A stretch of DNA of 5,255 nt. It comes from CAG-1031 sp964556785. Its GTDB lineage: Bacteria > Bacteroidota > Bacteroidia > Bacteroidales > Muribaculaceae. Each line of letters begins with the position of its first letter. Position 1 is the stretch's first letter. The position numbers and the translations under genes were made by a program. Shown here piece after piece: positions 1 to 5,255 of this stretch. The notes below the pieces were generated by a model. The model searched no databases and was not told the DNA's origin. It saw nothing but the letters and a program-made list of their open reading frames with translations. The DNA is taken from the NCBI GenBank assembly GCA_964556785.1, contig CAZKXM010000111.1, positions 1 through 5,255 of the forward strand, given 5' to 3'.

Positions 1-460
1 CCATCGAGATGTGGCCCGAGGCGATGTCGGCGATCATCTTGGGGATGAAGAAGGGATTGTATTTCGGGCCCTGCTCCTCGCCATGAACGGCATAGTAGCC
101 GGCTTCTTCCTCAAAGGTGTGGAGGCCGCCGATACCGGCTGCCACGATCACACCCACGCGATCCTTGTTAAGATTGTCGGCGTTGAGGATGCCGGAGTCT
201 TCCACGGCCTGACGGGCAGCAACGATGCCATACTGAGCGTAGAGGTCGAGCTGGCGCAGCTTCTTGCGGTCGAAATGATCGGCTGCATTGAAACCCTTCA
301 CCTCACAGGCAAACCGGGTTTTGAACTGTGAGGCGTCGAAGTGGGTGATAGGAGCGGCTCCGCTCTTGCCTGCTTTTGCGGCTTCCCATGTCGACTCTAC
401 ATCATTGCCAATGGGAGTGATAGCTCCCAGACCGGTGATTACAACACGTTTTAATTCCAT
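1..460 (-). CDS. fabF: 3-oxoacyl-[acyl-carrier-protein] synthase II (KAS II), 5' part only, cut by window edge
   Basis: Reading the minus strand from an ATG at 458-460 gives an uninterrupted frame of 153 codons plus one base to the window edge, beginning MELKRVVITGLGAITPIGND. That opening, the RVGVIVAAGIGGLHTFEEE stretch (about residues 101-119) and GPKYNPFFIPKMIADIASGH (131-150) are characteristic of FabF. The family is about 415 residues long, so roughly the first third is visible. The active-site Cys and the two catalytic His residues lie beyond the edge and cannot be checked. FabF condenses malonyl-ACP with acyl-ACP, in the cytosol, to elongate fatty acids. It follows acpP on the same strand, the usual Bacteroidota order, but after an unusually long 213-bp spacer with a terminator-like hairpin. 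No Shine-Dalgarno precedes the start, which is normal for the phylum. FabB is the alternative name, but the sequence reads as FabF. Confidence 0.95.
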   Translation of the reverse strand, partial: MELKRVVITGLGAITPIGNDVESTWEAAKAGKSGAAPITHFDASQFKTRFACEVKGFNAADHFDRKKLRQLDLYAQYGIVAARQAVEDSGILNADNLNKDRVGVIVAAGIGGLHTFEEEAGYYAVHGEEQGPKYNPFFIPKMIADIASGHISM

Positions 461-538
461 TATCTAACTCTTATTGTGTGTGAGTAAGGGTATAATTGCT
501 TGGGTGGATGAGGGGAGAGATTGGATGAGGCCTATAAG

Positions 539-565
539 TTAAAAAATTCCCCCTGGCGGAGGAAC
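539..565 (-). terminator. Rho-independent terminator or attenuator between acpP and fabF
   Basis: On the minus strand, bases 564-558 (TTCCTCC) pair with 553-547 (GGGGGAA) around a GCCA tetraloop. The 7-bp stem contains one G-U wobble, and a further G-U pair is possible at 565/546. It is followed at once by a run of six T (546-541). Stem, small loop and T run in this order are the standard intrinsic terminator. It lies 80-105 bases upstream of the fabF start and downstream of acpP, so it should reduce readthrough from acpP into fabF. Bases 565-561 (GTTCC) can instead pair with GGAAC at 579-575, an alternative hairpin that excludes part of the terminator stem. Whether this makes it a regulated attenuator is inference. 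Confidence 0.65.
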
Positions 566-577
566 TTTTAGAGGGTT

Positions 578-663
578 CCGGGCCGCGCTCAAGCGTCCGG
601 TTAATCAGAGGCCTCGGTCACGAAGCTCAGTCAAAAGTGAGATTACAGGCAGCTGAAACTGCC
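578..663 (-). other. Structured acpP-fabF spacer with two hairpins
   Basis: The spacer after acpP has stops in all minus-strand frames and no credible ORF. It contains a hairpin just downstream of the acpP stop (GGCAG 648-652 with CTGCC 659-663, 6-base loop, no T run after it). It also contains a second, imperfect one (CCGG 597-600 with CCGG 578-581, inner CGC/GCG pairs, TTGA loop on the minus strand). They could stabilise the acpP message 3' end or form part of a leader folded before the terminator at 539-565. The pairing is seen by eye; no folding energy was computed. The stretch between the terminator and fabF is pyrimidine-rich on the minus strand, and I see no TAnnTTTG promoter element in it. 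Confidence 0.3.
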
Positions 664-673
664 GCAATCAATC

Positions 674-910
674 TTACTTTTTGGCTTCTTCGATGTATGC
701 AACTGCGTCGGCTACAGTAGAGATCTTCTCAGCTGACTCGTCGGGAATTGTGATGCCGAATTCCTTCTCAAACTCCATGATGAGCTCTACGGTGTCGAGG
801 CTGTCTGCGCCGAGATCCTTGGTGAACTCTGCGGTTTCAGTTACTTCGTTTTCGTCAACACCGAGTTTGTCAACGATAATCTCTTTTACGCGGTTAGCAA
901 TTTCAGACAT
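674..910 (-). CDS. acpP: Acyl carrier protein
   Basis: This is a complete 78-residue ACP, the normal family length. It is strongly acidic, with the helix II motif GADSLDTVELIMEFEKEFG. Ser37 in the DSL motif is the expected attachment site for the 4'-phosphopantetheine arm. The C-terminal half (ITIPDESAEKISTVADAVAYIEEAKK) matches helices III and IV. Holo-ACP carries the growing acyl chain as a thioester between the soluble fatty-acid synthesis enzymes in the cytosol, and supplies acyl groups for phospholipid and lipid A synthesis. The start at 910 gives MSEIANRVKEII, the usual N-terminus in Bacteroidales. fabF follows on the same strand after 213 bp. The upstream region is very AT-rich and contains a perfect palindrome at 955-968. 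Confidence 0.98.
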   Translation of the reverse strand: MSEIANRVKEIIVDKLGVDENEVTETAEFTKDLGADSLDTVELIMEFEKEFGITIPDESAEKISTVADAVAYIEEAKK

Positions 911-954
911 AATGAATTATAGTTTAATCGTTTTTAATTCAGTTTTGATTCGCG

Positions 955-1003
955 GTGCAAATTTGCACAAATTTTTTTGAATAGAAAATTCAAATTGCAC
1001 AAA
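955..1003. promoter_or_regulatory. Perfect 14-bp palindrome plus repeated half-site upstream of acpP, putative operator
   Basis: GTGCAAATTTGCAC at 955-968 is a perfect 14-bp palindrome centred about 51 bases upstream of the acpP start codon. Its right half with the following bases, TTGCACAAA (963-971), recurs exactly at 995-1003, 32 bp away, close to three helical turns. A palindrome with a helically phased half-site is what a dimeric DNA-binding regulator site looks like. Known fatty-acid regulators (FadR, FabR, FapR) have other consensus sites, and I cannot name a protein for this one. In AT-rich DNA some of this similarity could be chance. Confidence 0.35.
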
Positions 1004-1057
1004 AACGCACTTTTTGCGCTGTTTTATGGCAAAAATTGGTCAAAAGTTCCACAAAAT

Positions 1058-1075
1058 TTAAGAATTTTAAGAATT
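1058..1075 (+). repeat. Tandem direct repeat, 2 x TTAAGAATT
   Basis: The 9-mer TTAAGAATT occurs at 1058-1066 and again immediately at 1067-1075 with no mismatch. It lies in the middle of the AT-rich divergent spacer. It may be simple low-complexity duplication rather than a functional site; two copies are too few to call a regulatory array. Confidence 0.5.
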
Positions 1076-1178
1076 AGGCTGTGTGTAATCGTTAACCAAC
1101 CAACTGATTAAACGAATGTAAATAAAAATTCGCAGATGTTAACATTTGGTGATGTCTTCAATTCTGTGGGAGATTTGT

Positions 1179-1186
1179 TATATTTA
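1179..1186 (+). promoter_or_regulatory. Weak candidate -7 element for the lipoprotein gene
   Basis: TATATTTA matches the Bacteroides -7 consensus TAnnTTTG at every fixed position except the final G. No TTTG -33 element sits at the expected spacing of about 19-21 bases upstream. It is offered only because a start of transcription near 1193 would give a short leader containing the hairpin at 1211-1231. Confidence 0.2.
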
Positions 1187-1210
1187 CATCATTCTTTATT
1201 CAACCATGCG

Positions 1211-1231
1211 CTGACCCCGCGGTCAGTTTTT
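1211..1231 (+). terminator. Terminator-like hairpin 14 bases before the lipoprotein start codon
   Basis: CTGACC (1211-1216) and GGTCAG (1221-1226) form a perfect 6-bp stem around a CCGC tetraloop, followed directly by five T (1227-1231) on the plus strand. This is intrinsic-terminator architecture, although six pairs is short. No plus-strand gene ends upstream within the window, and the next ATG is at 1246, so it lies in the leader of the lipoprotein gene rather than behind a gene. It could be an attenuator, a 5' stabilising hairpin, or the end of a small plus-strand transcript. I found no clear competing antiterminator pairing. Confidence 0.5.
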
Positions 1232-1245
1232 CCTAACACGCAACG

Positions 1246-2082
1246 ATGAACATTCATTTTCCCGCAGCCGCCACCGTAACCGTCGGGCTGCTTATGGCAA
1301 CTGCTTGCACCAACAATAAGTCAGGAAGCGAAAGCAGCGAAGTGTCGAACTATGAAGTGGCTCAGACCATCAAATCGGCCTCACGCAGCTTTGAGCTAAA
1401 CGACTCGGCTGACATTCAGGGCGTTTATGCAATGCTCGGGGTGTCGGTGCAATGGCCCGAGGTGATGGGCGATTACAATCTGAAGCCCTTGCAAGACAGC
1501 ATTGTGGCCGCTTTGTTCGGACCTGACAATGTTGGGAAACCTGTCGATTCACTGATGGAGCGGTTTGTTAGCTCCGACAGCAATCCGTGGGGTGACGGCA
1601 TGAGAGTTGTTCCGGTCGACTCTGTTCCCGCAGCGGCGGCAGAGAGCGAATGGTATGTCCAGCTAACGGCCAAGCTCATCAGCTTTTCAGAGAACGAAGC
1701 CACCTACCGAGTGGGTAACAGCAGCTACAGCGGAGGCGCGCATCCTTACACCGGGTACACCTATTTCACCTACGATCTTGCACATGCTCAGGTGCTTACG
1801 CGGGATAACATGTTTGTTGACGGCAGTGAGCAGGCAGTGCTTAATCTTATAAAGGAAGCGCTTGCGCGCGATGCCGGGGTGGATCCCGCCGCTCTTGCCG
1901 ACAGCGGCTACTTCGACATCAATGCGATCGGGCAGCCGTATCTGAGCGACGGATCGGTTGTGTTCCACTATAATCCATACGAGATCGCCCCGTATTCGGC
2001 TGGTCAGATCGATGTTGCTGTTTATGGTTATGAAATCGAGCCTTATCTGAGGGATAACGTCAAGGCTCTGCTCGACGAGTAA
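1246..2082 (+). CDS. Probable lipoprotein with RsiV/DUF3298-type C-terminal domain
   Basis: This 278-residue protein has an N-terminal hydrophobic segment (about 7-20) ending in MATAC, so Cys21 is a plausible lipidation site. The N-region has no Lys or Arg (only His4) and the lipobox has Ala rather than Leu at -3, so the signal is atypical. A Ser/Glu-rich linker follows. The C-terminal part carries marks of the DUF3298/RsiV family: SYSGGAHPYTGYTYFTYDL (160-178) and FHYNPYEIAPYSAGQ (240-254), ending in a short helix at 265-278. The start is fixed by an in-frame stop at 1234-1236. In Bacillus this domain forms the extracellular, lysozyme-binding part of anti-sigma factor RsiV; here no cytoplasmic anti-sigma region or adjacent sigma gene exists, so that role should not be transferred. 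It is probably envelope-located; function unknown. It is the only plus-strand gene here and converges on the dehydratase gene. Confidence 0.85.
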   Translation: MNIHFPAAATVTVGLLMATACTNNKSGSESSEVSNYEVAQTIKSASRSFELNDSADIQGVYAMLGVSVQWPEVMGDYNLKPLQDSIVAALFGPDNVGKPVDSLMERFVSSDSNPWGDGMRVVPVDSVPAAAAESEWYVQLTAKLISFSENEATYRVGNSSYSGGAHPYTGYTYFTYDLAHAQVLTRDNMFVDGSEQAVLNLIKEALARDAGVDPAALADSGYFDINAIGQPYLSDGSVVFHYNPYEIAPYSAGQIDVAVYGYEIEPYLRDNVKALLDE

Positions 2083-2090
2083 CAATCTCT

Positions 2091-2106
2091 CTGGCTGGTC
2101 AGCCGG
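2091..2106. terminator. Hairpin between convergent stop codons, possible bidirectional terminator
   Basis: CTGGCT (2091-2096) and AGCCGG (2101-2106) pair around GGTC, with one G-T pair, in the 28-bp gap between two converging genes. The position suits a shared transcription end, but there is no T run on either side, so an intrinsic terminator is not established. GGCGCC and GCCTCAGGC just to the right add further local self-complementarity. Confidence 0.35.
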
Positions 2107-2110
2107 CGCC

Positions 2111-4042
2111 TCAGGCTGAGTGCTGGCTTAGGCTCTGCTTGTCGAGCACCTCATACTTGGAGTGCTGACTGCGGAATTCGGGGACGATGAGTTTCATCCG
2201 GCTCACGATCTCCATGTCGGTCGATGCCGAACACATGTCGACGAGTTCGCTGATTGATCGGTTGGCTTCTTCGTAATCATACTCGCGCACACGCGCGATC
2301 TTGATTTTCGGGTGGAATGTCGGCAGAGTGGTTTCCTTTTCGTTCAGCACCTCTTCATACAGCTTTTCGCCGTCACGCAGACCGGTGAAGCGGATCTGGA
2401 CATTTTTGGCGCCACTCATGGTGATCATGCGCCGCGCGAGGTCGGCAATCTTCACCGGTTCACCCATATCGAACACAAAGATCTCGCCGCCGCTTCCCAT
2501 TGTTCCGGCTTCGAGAACCAGCTTGCAGGCCTCCGAAATGAGCATGAAGAAGCGGATAATGTCGGGGTGGGTCACCGTCACCGGTCCCCCGGCCTTGATC
2601 TGCTGCTGGAACAGGGGGATTACTGAACCGTTTGAGCCCAGAACGTTGCCGAAACGGGTCGTGACGAACCGTGTCGATCCCTTGACCTTGCCGTCTCTCA
2701 CAGCCTTGTCGAGCGCCTGGACATAGATCTCGCAGATTCGCTTCGAGCAGCCCATCACATTGGTGGGGTTGACAGCCTTGTCGGTCGACACCATCACAAA
2801 TTTACGGGTGCCGTACTTAACCGCCAGATCGGCCACAATGCGTGTGCCTTCAACATTGTTGGTGATACTCTCGCCCGGATTGTCCTCCATCATGGGCACA
2901 TGTTTGTAAGCCGCGGCATGAAACACATATTCAGGCCTGTGAGCCTTGAACAGCTCCTCCATTTTGGCTGCATGCGCAATGTCGGCCACAACGGTGTCGG
3001 CTTTAATGTCGGGCCAGCGGCGGGCCATGAACAGGCGCACGTCGTGGAGCGGGGTCTCGGCCTGATCGATCAACACCAGCTCCGACGGGCCGAACTGAGC
3101 GATCTGGCGCACCATCTCCGATCCGATTGATCCGGCAGCGCCGGTGATCATTATGCGCTTTCCCTTGAGCTGGCGCCCGATGGCATCCATGTCGATCTCG
3201 ATCTTCTCGCGCGGCAGCAGGTCTTCGACATTGACTTCGCGCAGCGACTCGACATTATTGTCGGCCGAATCGCTGCCCGAGGCATCATCCCAATCCTGAG
3301 CGTCGGGAAACATCATTATTCTGATGCCCGCTTCAATCAGAGCGTTGACAAAGCCGGTGTTGTGGCGGAGCGCGTCGCTCTTGTATCGCGGCACAAGCAG
3401 AGCTGTTACTCCATTGGCCGCCATTTTGCTGACCAGATCTGCATCAGCCAGATAAACGGCCTGTCCCATCACGTGATGACCCACGAGATCGGTGTCGTCG
3501 GTGGCAAACCCGACGAGCATATACGGGTTCTGATCGTTTGAGTTAAGGCTCTTGGCCAGGGCGATACCGCCGTCCTTGGCGCCGTAGATAAACGCACGCG
3601 ACGTGCGCCGGAGCGACAGAGTGGCGTCGTAGAGCGTTTTGACCCAAATGCGCGAGGCCCACATCACGGCTATCGACAGCAACGCGCCTGTCAGCAGGTC
3701 GGAGTTAGTGACAGGTGAGTTCTCCTTAGGGATCAGGAGCATCAAAATGAAGCCTGTTGCTATGGCGAGGCCTATGCGACCCAGATCGACAAACGATGAG
3801 AAGCGGAGCACACCGGTGTAGGTGTGGAAAAGGCGGAACCCAACGATGTAAAACACCGAGTAGAGGGCCAGTTTCAGAAGAATGTCGGGGAAGTGGCTGA
3901 AAGCCTCGGCAGGTCCCTGATGGATCAGGCATGCGAGCACACCACAAATTACCGTTATGATATAGTCAAATGCCAGTATACTCCAGTAAGGCAGGGTTCT
4001 CCGTGAGAAATACCATTTTGTGAGTTTTACAAAAGCATTCAT
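2111..4042 (-). CDS. Membrane-anchored nucleotide-sugar 4,6-dehydratase/epimerase of the CapD/FlaA1/WbpM family
   Basis: The 643-residue protein has the full long-form architecture. Four hydrophobic membrane segments lie at about 18-40, 52-72, 88-105 and 115-133. An inner Rossmann-like domain follows (AFIYGAKDGG, 150-159), then a C-terminal short-chain dehydrogenase domain from about 294. There the NAD(P)-binding motif is GAAGSIG (G301, G304, G307). The active-site region STDKAVNPTNVMGCSKR (419-435) has Asp421-Lys422, and Met430 replaces the usual Tyr of the YxxxK motif, followed by Lys434. This SMK-type site is known in WbpM-family UDP-GlcNAc C4/C6 dehydratases, making UDP-GlcNAc the likeliest substrate. 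The product would be a 4-keto-6-deoxy sugar for capsule, O-antigen or glycoprotein glycans, made at the inner face of the inner membrane. No other glycan gene lies in the window, so the pathway cannot be specified. Some family members are annotated as epimerases. Confidence 0.93.
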   Translation of the reverse strand: MNAFVKLTKWYFSRRTLPYWSILAFDYIITVICGVLACLIHQGPAEAFSHFPDILLKLALYSVFYIVGFRLFHTYTGVLRFSSFVDLGRIGLAIATGFILMLLIPKENSPVTNSDLLTGALLSIAVMWASRIWVKTLYDATLSLRRTSRAFIYGAKDGGIALAKSLNSNDQNPYMLVGFATDDTDLVGHHVMGQAVYLADADLVSKMAANGVTALLVPRYKSDALRHNTGFVNALIEAGIRIMMFPDAQDWDDASGSDSADNNVESLREVNVEDLLPREKIEIDMDAIGRQLKGKRIMITGAAGSIGSEMVRQIAQFGPSELVLIDQAETPLHDVRLFMARRWPDIKADTVVADIAHAAKMEELFKAHRPEYVFHAAAYKHVPMMEDNPGESITNNVEGTRIVADLAVKYGTRKFVMVSTDKAVNPTNVMGCSKRICEIYVQALDKAVRDGKVKGSTRFVTTRFGNVLGSNGSVIPLFQQQIKAGGPVTVTHPDIIRFFMLISEACKLVLEAGTMGSGGEIFVFDMGEPVKIADLARRMITMSGAKNVQIRFTGLRDGEKLYEEVLNEKETTLPTFHPKIKIARVREYDYEEANRSISELVDMCSASTDMEIVSRMKLIVPEFRSQHSKYEVLDKQSLSQHSA

Positions 4043-4073
4043 GGCGATGTTCGTGCAGATACGGTTTACGCCG

Positions 4074-4081
4074 CAAAATTA
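4074..4081 (-). promoter_or_regulatory. Candidate -7 promoter element for the sugar dehydratase gene
   Basis: On the minus strand bases 4081-4074 read TAATTTTG, an exact match to the Bacteroides primary-sigma -7 consensus TAnnTTTG. It lies 32-39 bases upstream of the dehydratase ATG, so transcription would begin about 25 bases before the start codon. No TTTG is seen at the -33 position, so support rests on the -7 element and its placement in an AT-rich patch between two GC-rich genes. Confidence 0.4.
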
Positions 4082-4083
4082 GC

Positions 4084-4117
4084 AAAAAATTCCTAAAGAT
4101 TCTCCCGTAGGCAGAAT
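4084..4117 (-). terminator. Imperfect hairpin with distal T run after truA
   Basis: On the minus strand ATTCT (4117-4113) pairs with AGAAT (4103-4099). Inside it, past one G-G mismatch, CC pairs with GG around a TAC loop. A run of six T follows only after nine further bases (4089-4084). It starts nine bases beyond the truA stop. This could be a weak terminator separating truA from the dehydratase gene, but the gap before the T run makes it uncertain. Confidence 0.3.
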
Positions 4118-4125
4118 TTTGAGCG

Positions 4126-4872
4126 TTAATATTTCACTTCCCACAGATAGAGCGCATGTGCCGGCATGGATGTGCCGGCGGCGCAGCGGTTGCGGGCCGC
4201 AACAACGTCGCTGAACTGACCGAGAGTCATTTTGCCGCGCCCCACTTCGACAAGCGTTCCCACAACGGCTCTCACCATGTTGCGCAGAAAGCGGTCGGCG
4301 GTTATTGTGAACATCCATGCTCCTTCCACATTGGGCACGGGTGTCCACCGCGCCTCGGTGACCCGGCATATATTGGTCTTCGCATCGGTGTGCAGTTTGG
4401 AAAACGACGTGAAGTCAGACACGCTGAGCAGCATTTCGGCCGCGCGGTTCATGGCGTCGAAGTCGAGATTGGCGGGGGTGAACCATGCAAGGTTGTTGAA
4501 AAACGGCGAGCGACGGGTGGTGACGAAATATCGGTAGGTGCGACTCCGGACCGAGAAGCGGGCGTGCATGTCGGCAGCCACGGGTCTGATTTCATAAACG
4601 GCTATCGCCGGTCCGGTGATGGCGTTGATGGCCCTCGGGAGGGTGAGGGGATCGATGGCCGTGTCGTCAGGAAGATCGAAATGGGCGAACATTTCACGCG
4701 CACTCACTCCGGTGTCGGTGCGCCCGGCGCCGGTGATGGCCACTTCGGTGCGCAGTATCAGCGACACAGCTTTTTCGAGCGTGCCCTGCACTGTCGCTAC
4801 ATCGCCCGGCTGCGACTGCCATCCGTGAAACGGTGCGCCGTTATATGCCAGCCGCATGAACCAGCGTCCCAT
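4126..4872 (-). CDS. truA: tRNA pseudouridine synthase A (tRNA pseudouridine(38-40) synthase)
   Basis: The 248-residue product is close to the usual TruA length (about 245-270). The hallmark motif GAGRTDTGVSA (48-58) contains Asp53, the expected catalytic nucleophile. Other conserved blocks are ARFSVRSRTYRYF (104-116, with the active-site-region tyrosine), FTSFSKLHTDAKTNICRV (154-171) and DRFLRNMVRAVVGTLVEVGRGK (193-214). TruA isomerises uridines 38, 39 and 40 in the anticodon arm of many tRNAs to pseudouridine, acting as a cytosolic homodimer. The ATG at 4872-4870 shares its A with the TGA stop of speA (TGATG), which indicates co-transcription and probably translational coupling. No alternative start is needed, since MGRWFMRLAYNGAPFHGWQ matches the family N-terminus. 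Confidence 0.97.
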   Translation of the reverse strand: MGRWFMRLAYNGAPFHGWQSQPGDVATVQGTLEKAVSLILRTEVAITGAGRTDTGVSAREMFAHFDLPDDTAIDPLTLPRAINAITGPAIAVYEIRPVAADMHARFSVRSRTYRYFVTTRRSPFFNNLAWFTPANLDFDAMNRAAEMLLSVSDFTSFSKLHTDAKTNICRVTEARWTPVPNVEGAWMFTITADRFLRNMVRAVVGTLVEVGRGKMTLGQFSDVVAARNRCAAGTSMPAHALYLWEVKY

Positions 4873-5255
4873 CAGTCTTTCTCAAGATAGGTGTAGCCGT
4901 AGAGCCCCGAGCGGTAGTTGCTCAAGAATTCGCGACCCTCCTCAGGGGTGATACGGCCCGCTTTCATCGACGCAGTTACCCAGCTCTCAACATTTCGCAC
5001 CAGGCGCTTGGGAATATATTGCACATAGTCGAGAACGTCGGCCACGGTTTCACCGTCGATAATCCGGTCAATCTCATAGCGGTCTTTGTAAACCGAGATA
5101 TGGACTGCGTTCGTGTCGCCGAAAAGATTGTGCATGTCGCCCAGAATCTCCTGATAGGCCCCCACGAGGAACACTCCGAGATAATATGGCTCACCTTGTT
5201 TGACCGGATGGACCGGAAGCGAAGGCTGCACACCGTGGTTGGTGATGAAGTGTGC
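4872..5255 (-). CDS. speA: Biosynthetic arginine decarboxylase, C-terminal 127 residues only, cut by window edge
   Basis: The minus-strand frame is open from the right edge to a TGA at 4874-4872, and the first visible residues are AHFITNHG. A GTG at 5231-5229 lies in this frame but is an internal Val codon, not a start. The segment KQGEPYYLGVFLVGAYQEILGDMHNLFGDTNAV is diagnostic of SpeA. Its VGAYQE corresponds to the C-terminal PLP-binding tyrosine motif of fold-III basic amino acid decarboxylases. The tail (GRITPEEGREFLSNYRSGLYGYTYLEKD) forms the SpeA C-terminal helices. SpeA is a PLP enzyme of about 630-660 residues that converts arginine to agmatine and CO2, the first step of the agmatine route to putrescine and spermidine. 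About four fifths of the gene lies outside the window. Its stop codon overlaps the truA start. Confidence 0.94.
   Translation of the reverse strand, partial: AHFITNHGVQPSLPVHPVKQGEPYYLGVFLVGAYQEILGDMHNLFGDTNAVHISVYKDRYEIDRIIDGETVADVLDYVQYIPKRLVRNVESWVTASMKAGRITPEEGREFLSNYRSGLYGYTYLEKD

Larger units (their letters stand above)
911..1245. other. AT-rich divergent intergenic region between acpP and the lipoprotein gene
   Basis: These 335 bases separate two divergently transcribed genes and must hold promoters for both. I see no ORF encoding a recognisable protein and no RNA gene. Base composition is far more AT-rich than in the flanking genes, with many A/T runs between 960 and 1075. Visible structure: the palindrome and half-site at 955-1003, a tandem 9-bp repeat at 1058-1075, GTTAAC at both 1091-1096 and 1138-1143, a short inverted repeat CGAAT/ATTCG (1113-1117 with 1128-1132), a weak promoter-like element near 1179, and a terminator-like hairpin at 1211-1231. 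I could not find an exact Bacteroides -33/-7 pair for either direction. Confidence 0.6.

Noticed and set aside
11..331. Plus-strand 106-codon ORF over the fabF region
   Set aside because: It is antisense to the minus-strand frame that reads clearly as FabF; its protein resembles nothing.
681..980. Plus-strand 99-codon ORF over acpP
   Set aside because: Antisense shadow of acpP running into the AT-rich spacer; Ser-rich translation with no recognisable features.
1011..1045. GCGC/GCGT weak hairpin with a T run on the minus strand upstream of acpP
   Set aside because: Only about four pairs with one wobble in an A/T-run-rich area; not distinguishable from chance.
1206..1214. Two-codon upstream ORF (ATG CGC TGA) overlapping the leader hairpin
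   Set aside because: Suggestive of ribosome-controlled attenuation, but so short an ORF is expected by chance and there is no ribosome-binding evidence.
1687..2085. Minus-strand 132-codon ORF inside the lipoprotein gene
   Set aside because: Overlaps the conserved DUF3298-like coding region on the other strand and shows no family signature of its own.
4156..4890. Plus-strand 244-codon ORF covering nearly all of truA
   Set aside because: Long, but exactly antisense to a confidently identified truA with all family motifs. Long shadow frames are expected in GC-rich genes, and its translation (Gly/His/Arg-rich) looks non-biological.
5229..5231. GTG as a start codon for the speA fragment
   Set aside because: The frame stays open to the window edge with SpeA-like residues upstream, so this codon is an internal valine.
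1..5255. Mobile element, CRISPR, phage, toxin-antitoxin or defence system
   Set aside because: All coding space is explained by housekeeping or envelope genes. No transposase, integrase, regularly spaced repeats, terminal inverted repeats or tRNA-like fold was seen.

Overview
The window looks like an ordinary chromosomal segment from a member of the Bacteroidota, most likely order Bacteroidales. A Muribaculaceae- or Bacteroides-like origin is my inference. The reasons are the protein flavour (acpP-fabF pair, an RsiV/DUF3298-type lipoprotein, a membrane-bound CapD/FlaA1-type dehydratase), GC-rich genes separated by very AT-rich spacers, the lack of Shine-Dalgarno sequences, and one exact match to the Bacteroides -7 promoter element TAnnTTTG.

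Layout, left to right. The 5' part of fabF (minus strand) runs off the left edge at 1-460. A 213-bp structured spacer at 461-673 contains a strong terminator-like hairpin facing fabF. acpP lies at 674-910 (minus). A 335-bp AT-rich divergent intergenic region at 911-1245 holds a perfect 14-bp palindrome and, just before the next gene, a second terminator-like hairpin on the plus strand. The only plus-strand gene, at 1246-2082, encodes a probable lipoprotein with an RsiV/DUF3298-type C-terminal domain. It converges on a large minus-strand gene at 2111-4042 for a membrane-anchored nucleotide-sugar 4,6-dehydratase/epimerase. Upstream of that lie truA (4126-4872) and the 3' end of speA (4872-5255), which overlap by one base in a TGATG junction.

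Functionally, acpP and fabF belong to type II fatty acid synthesis: the carrier protein and the condensing enzyme that uses it. The dehydratase supplies modified sugars for surface glycans. truA modifies tRNA, and speA makes agmatine for polyamine synthesis. The plus-strand lipoprotein has no assignable role.

I found no mobile element, CRISPR array, tRNA/rRNA, toxin or defence system, and no convincing new system. The most interesting signals are regulatory: two intrinsic-terminator-like hairpins placed upstream of coding sequences (fabF and the lipoprotein gene), and a palindrome with a repeated half-site upstream of acpP.
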